DNA of 24,446 nt from Sphacelaria rigidula. Lineage: Eukaryota > Phaeophyceae > Sphacelariales. A model generated the notes under the pieces. That model was not told where the DNA came from. It searched no databases and was given only the letters and a program-made list of their open reading frames with translations. Position 1 is the first letter of the stretch; each line of letters begins with the position of its first letter. A program made the translations under genes and the position numbers. This document shows positions 11,918 to 23,900 of this stretch, piece by piece. Location: NCBI GenBank assembly GCA_964200075.2, contig CAXNAA020000204.1:1-24446 (forward strand), read 5' to 3'.

Positions 11918-14900
11918 CGGAAGTGGGGAAACGCTCATCAGTTTAATCTCGGGCCGTCTTGGATCATTGAAAGGTTGAAATGTTGTCGGCGGCTGTTCAT
12001 CACAGACCCTTTCGGGGCTGTGTTTCATGGGACATAGCCAGAAGAAGGGTTATTTTGGTTGCTATACAAAGATATTCGAGGATGCCAACAGAAGATCCCG
12101 GTATGGTTTGCCATGGTACGGAACCATGTTCGCAGCACTCCGGTATCTGTGGTCGGCAAGGACATTTGCCGATCAACTGCCCCCATCATAACTTTGTATA
12201 TACCACACTTTTAGGCAGTATATCGTACGAAACAGAAGGTCCCCTTTCATCTCCTGCGTTTCGCTTTTCGTCTACAACTCATTCTATTGCACACTATTCA
12301 GCAACAACCTCGAAATATTCCATAATTTTCTTCACAGCTGCAAAAAAAAAAGTAAGCCGGATAGTGCCGATCCGGTATCGAGCACAAACCACTGCGCGGA
12401 CAGGTTCTTTTATTGTTTAACGCACATGGACGGTATGAATTTCAACCTCAAAATAAAGTGTGTCAAAACAGGCGCAGAAGGTTACACTCTACACGACTAC
12501 ACTTTCTCCGATCGTAGCTGTTCAAATCCTAGATTACATTTCACATCGTCGAACAGTATAACGCGTACAGCATGGAATCTGTTGTCTGTTGCAATAGTAG
12601 AGGTGTGCCGCTGGAGAAAAAACAGAGGTTGTAACCGGTTTTTGGAAACTCCAAGAGGCGTTAACCGCTTACGGTTATGAAAAAAAACGGAGTATTCTTT
12701 GCCGGTTGAACCGGTTTACCGGCAAAAGAAAGCGTTATTGTGGCGGTTGAACCGGTTCAAATGCGAAGTTTGAAACTGGTGCTTGTAGCTCGTAGCTCGT
12801 AGCTCGTAGCGAAAACGTGACTTACGACATGCCACACGCTACACGTCACCCTTACAACTTCCACATAAAGTCAGCTCGCAGAGACCACAGTACTGCGGAG
12901 GTGGCGCACATACTTGCATACTCGAGACTGCCCCCATCTTTGTTTTGGGGGTATTCTCGCTCACTACTCTCCGATAGATCTCGTAAGTGTCGGTAGATCT
13001 TGGTAAAATGAGCAGATAATCCTGAAAAAAACAGTGCCCGAGTGGTTTTACGTAGTGTTATCGGGTGGTACGAGCAGATACCTCGTTTATAATGAGGGTA
13101 TTGTTAACCGTGAAACAAAGTTATCCGGCTCTGGTGCAGTGAGTATGTAAAATTCCCCAAAAAATAATCTGTACATTTTCGCACAACAACGATCGGGACA
13201 GGCTCGATCGATTTGAATTCTTCAAAGAGTCAGGATCTGTGCTGAAAAATTGCAGGACCCCCGATGACCGGTCAGCCCGGAAGTCACTCAATATTGAGTA
13301 CAGTTGATTCTTGTTTTCATTGAATGTGGAGCGGATACAAGTATATTCAAATCCCTACTGTGATGGGCGGTGACAAGCGGAAGAACCTGAGAAAATCGCC
13401 GATGACCGAGAAATCAAAAAAGAAATGGTTCAGGTTCACACCACTACCTACTACTTCAGAGTATAGTTTTTATTTTCTACTCTTGACACCATCTAGATTT
13501 CACTTCTTCCATGTGTACCAATCCGGATCATGAGCTAGCTTATCTGGACCCTTTTCCCCATGTCTTCTCCCTCGAGCGTTGGACTATGAGCACGTATAGT
13601 TAGCGCTAAGGTAGCGGTTTGACTTCTCGGCCCCTGCTGTCACGTTTTGTGCTCTTCGACCGCGGATCTGAAAGTCTACTTCGATTAACTTCTTCACGAT
13701 GCTCATGATCTGTCGAACGTGCGACAGATTTCTTCTCTTCGACCGCGAATCTGAGAGTCTCCTCCGATTGACCATTTCACGTTGCTCATGATCTGTCAAA
13801 CGTGCGATAGATTTCTTCGCATATACCGTCACCTGTTTCTTCCTACAATCAACGTACAATCCACCCTCGATCGGAAAAAAAGAAGCAGATATCTCAGCGC
13901 AACATTGAAAGCGGACTGATTCTAGAAAAGATTACATGTCACGTACACATCAGTTTTAATCTTTCTCCTTCGTGAACTACGATATGATTGACTTTCCATG
14001 GAGACAAGGAATCACTGCACTCGACACTGAGGTGCCCAGTGAACAGGTAATGCGTGTGTGTGTCGTCATATCATCTACTCTAGACGCCGGTCCCCACCAC
14101 ACAGTATATGTGGGCACATTAGCCAGGTTTACACAGCGCGAAGGTCAACAAAAGAGTTTTTACCATTTATATTGCTTCAGTACTTCACGTACATCCGCAT
14201 CTGCAGAACAACCGTCGAGAGTTTTGAGGTTACCAACTGAACCACCGCGGCGGACGGCTCACGACGTTCCAAGATTTGATCGGCAGGTCATAACAACGCC
14301 ACAGTGAGATAAGCTCAAATAATGACACGAGTAATCCACGCCGTTTACTTCCCGCGGTATTTTCCAAACATCGAAACATACCTTCGGCGTCTCATCTCCC
14401 TTTGCGAAAATGTTGAGCGAGTTTCCAGCGGGGGCCGCCTCTGATGCCTCTTCTTCACCCTCTTCTGCGAAAAAAAAAAGAGGGACAAGCGAGGGAAAAA
14501 AAGACGAGGGCGGCAAAAAAGGGGAGCACCGCACCGCACAAAACACGGGCGGGGCGGGGGTTTCTTAGGAAAACAAGATAAGTCATGTATGCAATGCGAT
14601 GTCGGCGTCTCCTCTTCCTGAAGATGTTTGTGAAACAAGTAGTGTGACAAAAAATCCTACCGACGTTTCTTGGACGCACGTCGAACCCCACCCACTGTCA
14701 GCGATATCATACCTCGTACGAAGCATGTTCAGAGGTCACGGACCTCATTCACTATTTTTTTCAACGTGGGGTCCAAAAGTATGGCATCCTAATGCCATGA
14801 ATATCTTCTCACGCTTCAGAGGTCCCGATTCTCGACTTCAGTTTTGTGGAGTAGTTTTTCACAACCCTTGGAGCCCGGGACGTCAGACACGTGGGCGATC

Positions 14901-17900
14901 ATGAGCATGGTGGTGACATCCATACCCTGAAGAAAAAATCGACAATCAAAAAGTGTACTGTGTACAGTATCGAATATTTCGCCAGATGAAACAGACGATA
15001 TTCCATAATGTACACAGTATACTTTTCAACAATAAAAAAATTGTCCCGTGTGTGGAGACAGTACATCCTGCTTGGGCGGGAAAGGGGCGTGCACTCATGA
15101 TCTTGCATGCCGTGGTCATTCGAGTAAAGACCTCGTACCCTTGGGGCGGGACGGAGCACGCCGGGTCTTTAAAATGGGGGGGGGGGAGAGGGGGTGAATG
15201 GATCCACTTCCTTCAGAAGAAGGACGGAAAAAAACGGAGCGCTCGCAACGAGGTGAGACTATATGAAACTTAGTACAGCTTGCTTTGATGTTTTGTAACC
15301 TCAGTTCTACTGACTTCTTCCCCCTGTGACGAGACGATGAAACAAGCGCAACAAGGCGTGAGAATGAAGGCGAGAGATCAGACTGCGCCCTCGTGTAGGG
15401 ACGCGGCGTGTGCAGCAGTGCCGTTACAATCACGTGCTCGCGAGTGGGTTCAAGTACCCGCGACAAACGCGCCGCCTAGGTAGCTCGTGCCAACTGTCAT
15501 CACATCTCCTTGCTCCATTGTATACTGCGGGCACGGCGCGCTGCAAAACCTCGGGCACTTAGCTTGTTATTACATCGAGACTCGGCACAAACCATTTTGG
15601 TACCTGTAGCAATAAAAAATTTTCACCGCAAAATTTCACGGTTAGGACGAATTATCACGGGTTTGAATCACCAAATCCATGACTTCTTCGGCCTGATCGC
15701 CCAAAAGGGATCCACACAACTTCCGCGCCATTCCACGTGTCTGGGCTGCGTGTATCTGGGTTGTAACGTTGAAAACGAAGCCTAGGGATTGATTCGTGCG
15801 AATCGAATCACCTACACTATAACCAAGTGATTTTCAGACGAATCATTATTTGTCCCACCCTTGCACAATTTTCTATATCGTCCGTCACGTCCATGTGGCG
15901 GCACAGTACGTGCTTCAGAAATACGTCCCCAGGGCCCGTTTCACGGAAACGATAATAATGAGTGAAAGCGTGAGGATCAAACACGATAAAATAGAACAGC
16001 TTAGGTGTAGCAATACCATTTCACGTTTTTTGTTGCGCCATCATCAAAATTCATCACTTTTCAACCGAACATATTTTGCATAAAAACGGAGGTATAATCT
16101 GATGTAAGTGTAACAAAAGAGAACACGAACTGGTTTGCCACGAATAAAATGTTTGTCACCCTCATTTCTCCAATACAAATACCACTATCATTACTTCTTT
16201 CGATAGATGAGACGGAGTCTCATCATTAATTTGAAGGTGTCACGCTCCCACATCAACACATTGAGTGTGGCTTCTGCTGGCGGGGCGAAACCTTGGCAGG
16301 TCCCACTCACGGGTAAGGAGTTCAAACCCTCACAGCGATGCATAAGAAGCTCATCGGCAACATGTTCCGTCGCCCTGACGATACAACAGAACTCGTCTCA
16401 TAAGCTATATCGTGGATGATTTGATTCGCTACTAGTGCAGCACGGGCGAACGGTAGATTGATAAGTCAAACGATTAGTCGGTAGCATGGTGGTCGATGCT
16501 CAGATGCCATGACCTCTACATTTTTCAGACTGTCTACGGAAACACAACAGAACAGAATAGAATAGAAGCGAAGGGAGGCGAGGTGACGTGAGAGATCAGA
16601 CTGCGCCCTCGTGTAGGGACGCGGCGTGTGCAGCAGTGCCGTTACAATCACGTGCTCGCGAGTGGGTTCAAGTACCCGCGACAAACGCGCCGCCTAGGTC
16701 GCTCGTGCCGACTGTCATCATATCTCCCTCCATGGTTTACATCGAACACACCATGAAAGACTCAAATTGTTGCATCAACTTCCGCTCCAAGACCTACTAC
16801 AATATTGCCACTTAGGGAGGCGCACCATATTTGCTGCATATTTTACGTTTTTGGGCGTTATGTTCTGGAGGGTTGCTACAAAGTTGTCCAAGACTTGCTC
16901 TACAAAAAGTCAACACACGGAGCATAGCTTATGCTGCTGAGGTGAGCCCCCCCGTAGTTTTGACCCATGCGTCAGGAGATCATCGATCCGTCGCCCTACT
17001 GAGGCAACATGACATGTTTGAAAATGATGAACCGGCTGATACGTTGTCACAACAGCACTACTGTAGTGGGATGTATATTCACCAGAACGAACGAATTCGT
17101 TCATCACGATGGTCGTTCTATAGATATTATGGCCTCCACCTTTTCCTTCCCGTAGTCGGTACGGTTACAGATAAGCAATTGAGAACCAGACAAGAGATCA
17201 GACTGCGCCCTCGTTTAGGGACGCGGCGTGTGCAGCAGTGCCGTTACAATCACGTGCTCGCGAGTGGGTTCAAGTACCCGCGACAAACGCGCCGCCTAGG
17301 TCGCTCGTGCCGACTGTCATCACATCTCTTTCGTATCGCGAGTACGAACCATATTGAGTTTTGATGAGGCTTGCATCGTCTACTGGTCGACTAACCCTAC
17401 ACATCTAAACTTGGCACTACTTGACGCACCAAAGAGTGACGCAAATCATGTCAGTGGACCTCAATGCCATCGATGTCCGAGACGGCAAATGTGGCGGAGT
17501 ATTTCACTGCGGCTTCCGGTAATCACACGGAGGCAGCCGCGACTCACGCCGCATACAGTACCTGGTGACCGATCACAAATATCTTCCGTGGTTCCTCCAT
17601 GATAGGCTCCAATCATATCAGTGCAGACATTATAGATGTTCAACAGTAAAATTGATGTGGGCGATGAACGACGCCGTGTAGCTGTGACCCCGGATATTCT
17701 CACGAAACGGCGGGAAGGCTAGTGGCGTCGCTTCGGACCGTATATGTCAGGCTCATCTCCGAATAGTTTGACAGGCGAATGATCCGAGCATGCCCAAAAC
17801 TCGACATATTTTGCCGGCTAATGGTCGAAAATATATTTTTTGTTTTTCTGTTACTCACAATGTACTAATAGTCATAACATTCGGAAGGCTGCGATTCGGC

Positions 17901-20900
17901 TGTGGAGGAGAAAATAATCGTTTTCTTCGACCTTCCATCGTCAACAGCAAACCACACAAGAGATCTCGGAAATGAGAGCGAGCATGAACTCAGCCGTGTG
18001 ACATTTTGGTCATGAGAGAAATTCCACGGTAAGGAGTGCACTTCAAAGCTTTCTGAGGCTGCACACCATGGCCCAACAGTGAGGGTCTCCTCAAGAACAA
18101 AATTGAACACCCCCAGCGTATAACTTTTCATCAGCCCGTCCCCGAACGAACGTCAATACGCCAAATGGGCTACGACGGCGTAGTGTGATATGACGAGAGT
18201 GCTCGCATGACACATCACACCGCGTGGCGCAGCGGTTGGAGGGTGCTAGGGACTGTGCTGCTGCGGCCAACTCGACAAGCAACGAAGGAAACTGCTGTAT
18301 GACGTTTCGCACACTCTGGATGATGGCAACAGATGTTGTCAAGATGTGTACGGCGTCCAGTGTGAAATTTATCGCACATCGCATTAGACGCAGTAGTCCG
18401 ATACTGTAAGCGGTACACTTTTTCACGGTTCGGATCAATTATCGACGGTTCGAATCACAAACTCCACGATTTTTTGGGTCTGATTGCTCGAAAGAAGAAA
18501 AAGTTCACTGCTGGTCAATAAGGTCTCTATTACAGAGGAACACTGTTAGGGCGCGTCTTCTGACTTTTTTTTTTTCGATCGAAAAAACGAGCGGTGGAAT
18601 AGAGTCAGGTGAAAAATTCTCGTCTTGTCGTTGGGTCCGGATAGATTTTCAAGCTCCCAATCCAAAAAAGCCAGTGAAATTCGTGAAACGGTACATGGTC
18701 TGTACTGTTTGTACTGCTTGCAAGTAGGGTGTCTTGAGTGCGTGTGTGCATGCTTCGCGCAGGAGAAGATGAAGCGGAAGCGGACAATGTGCAGTGCAAA
18801 CAGCTCAAGACTATCAGTTCTTTCTGTTTACAATGGATCTTGAAAATAACCCCAGCAACGTGCAGCGTTGTACTGCCTGCATTGTCCTTGGTTGTGCACT
18901 TAACTCGGTGGCCCACCGTACCGCGCGCAGCTCCGTCCCTGATGACTACCATGAGAGAAGATGCGCAAGTTCTCGCCAACAAAAAATCAACTCACTATAA
19001 TCTTGAGTTGAAGCCTTCGGGGAACATGAATGCGGTGGAACTCACAGATAACACATTTTTTTTTCGATCGAAAAAAAAAGTGCTGAGCGAGCCCTTAGTG
19101 GAAACAAAAAACGCGCAGTGGGAATGATGATTATAATAAAATGCAGTTTTTGCGCCATCCCACGTGCCTGAGGAGTGCCCAACTGGGTTGCAAGGCTAAG
19201 AACGAAGCCCACTACTGATTCATAGAGTTCGAATCAACCACATCGAAACCAAGTAATTTCTAGACGAATCATTGATTCGTCCGACGCATGCACTTCCCGA
19301 CAGAGCAATCTCGTGTTCAGGGTGTAATATTGGTGCCATTACCTCCGGCTGTTTGCCACTTCACCACTCACTGTCTCGAGTAGCGGAGCTAGCCTGTATA
19401 TCCTCCAGATGATCACTGACTACTGCGGGTTAGGGATCAGACTGCGCCCTCGTGTAGGGACGCGGCGTGTGCAGCAGTGCCGTTACAATCACGTGCTCGC
19501 GAGTGGGTTCAAGTACCCGCGACAAACGCGCCGCCTAGGTCGCTCGTGCCGACTGTCATCACCTCCCAGCTTCCGTGACGTGGTGAACACTTTTCATTTG
19601 TGTCATTTGGGATCAACTTTCATGACAAAAGTGTCGACTCTCTTTCGTGGATTGATTTTTCGGACCCCAGTTTGTTGGGCAATGTTTTTCGGTTAGCTGC
19701 GAGCAAACCACATCAATACTCCAAATCTCTGGTTGTTTGAATTGATATACCGCCTTTCTGCTCACATCGGGACACACTGGTATGTAGCATGGTCGTCGCT
19801 GCTCAGATACCATGACCTCTACATTTTTCAGACTGTCTACGGAAACACAACAGAACAAGAGCGAACGGAGGCGAGGTAAGAGATCAGACTGCGCCCTCGT
19901 GTAGGGACGCGGCGTGTGCAGCAGTGCCGTTACAATCACGTGCTCGCGAGTGGGTTCAAATACCCGCGACAAACGCGCCGCCTAGGTAGCTCGTGCCAAC
20001 TGTCATCACATCTCCCAAAAACAGGTTACATCATACCTTGCGTACAGTAGGGATTGTCTGTCGCAATAGACGCGGCAGTAGTTGTTCATACTGTACACAG
20101 TACACTTCTTGACAGTAAATTCTGGTGTCCAGGACGTGTTGAAAAGTACGATTCGTGAAGTATTCCACATACCACACGATTTGTTGTAACTAATTTTCTT
20201 TCCCCGTATCGTTGGCCAATGCCCTGTGTTTATCAAAACAGCAGACGGTTCAATCGGGTTGGTCCATACGTCCATCGCGGACACACATAAAAAGAGATCA
20301 TAAATACCACACAAGAAATATACACGAGTTCCATCACACGGGACGCGGAAAAAAATAGAGTCGAACAATTCCGGAGAGGCGGGTTGTCAAATTCAAAGAA
20401 GGCAAATCGTCTAATTCAAAAGAGGTGATTAATGATAAACTCGAGAACAAGAAACAAAAAACTCACCCCCCGTTGCCATGCTATCCCCGCCCGAAGATGC
20501 CTGGCCTTCCCAACTGAGGCAAATGGGGTAAGGCACCCTCTCCACAACCGCAAATTCCTTCACCTTAAACCTGCGTCATGCATGCAAAGAAGATCCATCC
20601 ACTCAATATAAACGAGTCATCAATCTCATGGTGGATAGAAACATACTCGAACTACTCATTCGCTTCCTGTATTACAGAAAAAAAAATATATATATATATA
20701 TATGTTCAACGGCATAACATCAACATATGTGCTACGAAGTCGACGATCCTCCGGCGAAAGATTTAATTTGGCAATTCCCCACACAACAGGTCATGAATGT
20801 ATACCGATCCGGATAATTGGCCACCCCCCATTTTTATGTTTGCTCCTTACGGCGCCGGACGATGAGCACGCCGAGTAGTCCAAAGGTTGCGCTTTGTATT

Positions 20901-23900
20901 TCCCGACTCAGTGATCACATATTTTGTGTGTTTGGATCAACGGACTCGAAGGTTTCCTTTGATAATTTGTTTCAGATAGATCATGATCCGTCCAACGTGT
21001 GCAATTTCCCCACTCGGGAAAATAACGATTTATGATCAATACATGCGATGGACAGAGAATGTACCGGGTCGAAGTCAGCATCTCGGGTGACATGAAGTAA
21101 AATATGAATTTCCTATTCTTGACTGAATAAAAATCTCGGGCAGCTAGAATCAAGGGTATTCGACAGTCAAATCGGCATGAGTTTCACTTGCAAAAAGTAT
21201 CCATGATCCAGATGGACTACCCCCGCGGTTCAGGGTTTAGTCTTCTGTTAAAAATCGGCATCAATTTGAAGTGAGAAAAAGTATGCATGATCCAGAATGA
21301 CTAGTCTCGCGGTCTAAGGGTTAATGCTCCCTCATGATCAAGATCACAAAAAATATATATTGAAAACATGTCCCGACTCGCCTCTTCGACAGCATGGCGC
21401 ACTGCAATGCACACCCTCTCGCAATACTCTCATCGGCGTTCATTGTGCAGCTCAGCCCGAAGTTGATCGCCGTCTTGTCCCGTCCCAACAGCTCTGACAG
21501 GTGCGACTTGATCATGGGCACTCTGCGTCCAGTGACGAAAATAAGAAGAAAAAAATGTTTTGCAACAAGATAAAAAGATGGCAGAAAAGAGACACGGCGT
21601 AATGAGAACTCAGGACTTGAACAGGGACATGAAATCGTCGCCTTCAATTCGAGACAGCAATAAATACGTACTCAGACACATCAGAGACAAATGGACGGAG
21701 AGAGCAGACCGAAAATCTTGGTCGACGGTCTCTGTTCTCCGATGACGAAACACGTGGCTAACGCTTGGAATGGGGAAGCCATGTCTGTTCTTAATAATCG
21801 ACAAGATGAAGATGTACCGGGACAGAATCTGCTCAGTTAAATTGGCGGGCGAAGCCCTCATCACGAGCCAAACCTCCTACACACAGATGAGGGTAATCCA
21901 AAGTGAAATGAAAGAAGCGCGACTGTGGCCGAGTGTTCAAAGTCGGCACTGGCCCAAAATTGAGGATTTCTCCACAATGAGACGGAGGACTAAAACATAC
22001 ACATGTCCTGTTCCACTAGTGTACCGCAGCGAAAACACTCAAGCCCCCTATTATGTGTTCGAGCTTCCACCGTCTGTTGTGGTATATTCACGTATCGCCA
22101 AGACGGTGTGGATGGCATGAGCTGCGACATTATCGTTGTGTTCGTCTCTGCGGGAGACACTGTCAGTCAGGACGCAGGGCTGGCTGCACACTGTTGTACG
22201 CTTGACGGGTGTGTTGACTGTTTCGTCTACAATGAAACAACCGAAGCGCGGTTCGTTGCTGCGACGCTCCTGCTAGTGCTGTGCGTTGGGCGCCTGTACT
22301 TTGACGTACTACTGTATTATATATGATACTGTATTGGGTTGGAACGCGCCACGAGTTGGATCGCACCAACGCTTGGTTTGATATGTACTCCACTGGCGAT
22401 TCCTGAGCGAAATGGAGCCATCTACATGGTGATTAAAATCTGTTTAGCTCCAAATGCAGTCTACTCAATGATCAACGATGAATCTATTCGAACGCACTTC
22501 GACGTAAAGCACAGCTCGCGATGAGCAATGCTACGGTGGGGATTCACTTTTTTGCGCAAAGTTTTGTCTGTTCCAGGGGCTCCAAACAATTCTAGATGCA
22601 CGAGATGATGGGCCAGGGCATCCCCGTTTGCAAATTCTTTCGGGATATCCCCATAACATTGGAATAGTAATCCTGACGTACTCACACATTCCAGACGTCG
22701 TGTTTTGGATCAGATGAAGGAATCTCAAGGATTCTCACGTCGGAAGGAAATTGCACACTGCTATCGTAGCAAGAGTTGACATAACATTTCACCGTGTCAC
22801 CAAGGCAAGTGAGCTTAAAAATAAATCGAGTACGCGCTGACCAATTGCCCGACATCCAACGGAAACGAGTGGAGTGAAATCTGGAAAGGCGAAGAACGGG
22901 CAGCCCGAACAGGATATTACGCTCAAAAGCGTACTGCGTACAGTATCGACTATTGCGCCTTTTGCAATAGACAAGATATTTCATACTGTACGCAGCACAT
23001 TTTTACAATAGAATATCATGTCCAGCGTGTGAAATAAAAGAATGGAGGAGAAGTGCAAAGAAGGGAGCCAGGTCGGACGAAAAAAAATGGAAAAACCAGA
23101 GCAATTGAAAGTCGGGTACTTGCCTCGTACTGCCCCCTACGATCTCCACCGAGCCCAGCTGTTCCTTAGTTACACCCGCCTCTTGTAGAGCTCTCAACAC
23201 GGGAGCGTCCATCCGACCGACCAGCGGCTGAACAAGCTCCTCGAATTGGGTCAGACTCAGTCGCCCGTTGTAGTCCAGCTGTGTGAGTGCCAGACGGTAA
23301 CAACAACGACGGAAAAAAAAGTCGGGGAAAAAAAACGCATCAGCCACCATAATCCACGAAAAACGACGGACACGACGCCCGTTGCATTCGATCCGTTTCG
23401 CACTATACAGAGGGGAGGAAAAAGCAAGCGTACAAGGGCAGGTAAACTGAAGTATACTCAATTGCACGGGTATCTTGAAAGTTGTACTCAAAAGTACGCA
23501 AATTGCAGGTGAGGTTTCGAGGGTCGCTTCCCAGTGATTTTCTTGGTACGACTCCGACACTCTACCCTGATTTGAGTACCTCACGTGAGTGTTCAAAACC
23601 TTCCGTAATTAAGTACACTTTACTCGACCTGCCCTCGCGAACGTAGCAGAATGAAGCACAAAAAACATCAAATCAAAAATCGAACTGCGCATCAGGAGTC
23701 ATAGTCTACACGAACGAGAGATGGGTGCCAAACAAGCGTACAGAAGATGGGAATATAAAGAAGGGTGTAGAAACAAAAACGCACAACATGACACACAGGA
23801 AACGGGGGCAACGCAGACAGCACCATACTAGCCATTATATAAACTAATATCTATACAAAACGGAATAAACAATACGGGAGGGAATGACGATCACTCGCCA

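Larger units (their letters stand above)
11731..14381 (-). other. Intron 5, phase 0, 2651 nt
   Basis: GT-AG intron. Contents: the G-run and N-gap cluster (11787-11955), a frame with a zinc-knuckle-like peptide (12139-12180), AACCGGTT palindromes and a 7-bp tandem (12633-12810), and the 83-bp tandem pair (13652-13817). The stretches 12820-13580 and 13860-14380 show nothing recognisable. Confidence 0.84.
14465..20466 (-). other. Intron 4, phase 1, 6002 nt, repeat nest
   Basis: GT-AG intron and the largest in the window. It holds five copies of the 135-bp SINE-like repeat, two loci of the CACGG terminal-inverted-repeat element, the nested CACTA-like element and palindromic foldbacks. Between them, 15864-16480, 16727-17190 and 17330-18380 show no gene or repeat I can name. 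The 177-codon plus-strand frame at 16831-17364 runs through SINE copy 3 and is judged non-coding. Confidence 0.85.
20571..21381 (-). other. Intron 3, phase 2, GC-AG, 811 nt
   Basis: Donor AG|GCGAGT, acceptor GCAG|G. It holds a tandem pair of about 80-bp repeats (21172-21327), a fragment resembling the 83-bp tandem of intron 5 (20966-21010), and a short AT microsatellite (20687-20702). Confidence 0.84.

Noticed and set aside
11524-12028. Gly- or Pro-rich frames around 11787-11917
   Set aside because: They are translations of G-runs and cross ten Ns.
16262-16340. Possible tRNA (TGGCTTCTGCTGG with GAGTTCAAACCCTC about 50 nt later)
   Set aside because: The presumed acceptor arms TTGAGTG and ACAGCGA do not pair, and the T arm is imperfect.
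16831-17364. 177-codon plus-strand open frame, the longest simple frame after the exon-containing one
   Set aside because: It runs through SINE-like copy 3, its codons show no family resemblance, and the same repeat gives similar frames at other copies.
17460-17575. Segment translating to ETANVAEYFTAASGNHTEAA
   Set aside because: The frame is bounded closely by stops, lacks good splice sites in gene order, and resembles nothing I recognise; the Hsp110 frame is complete without it.
18605-19127. Open frames of 125 and 129 codons on opposite strands
   Set aside because: Both fall in the 560-bp CACTA-like element, no transposase motif (DDE/D) could be seen, and the plus frame reads through its right end.
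15374-20014. CRISPR-like array
   Set aside because: The repeat is 135 bp, spacing is irregular (about 0.3-2.1 kb between copies), and the DNA is a eukaryotic intron.
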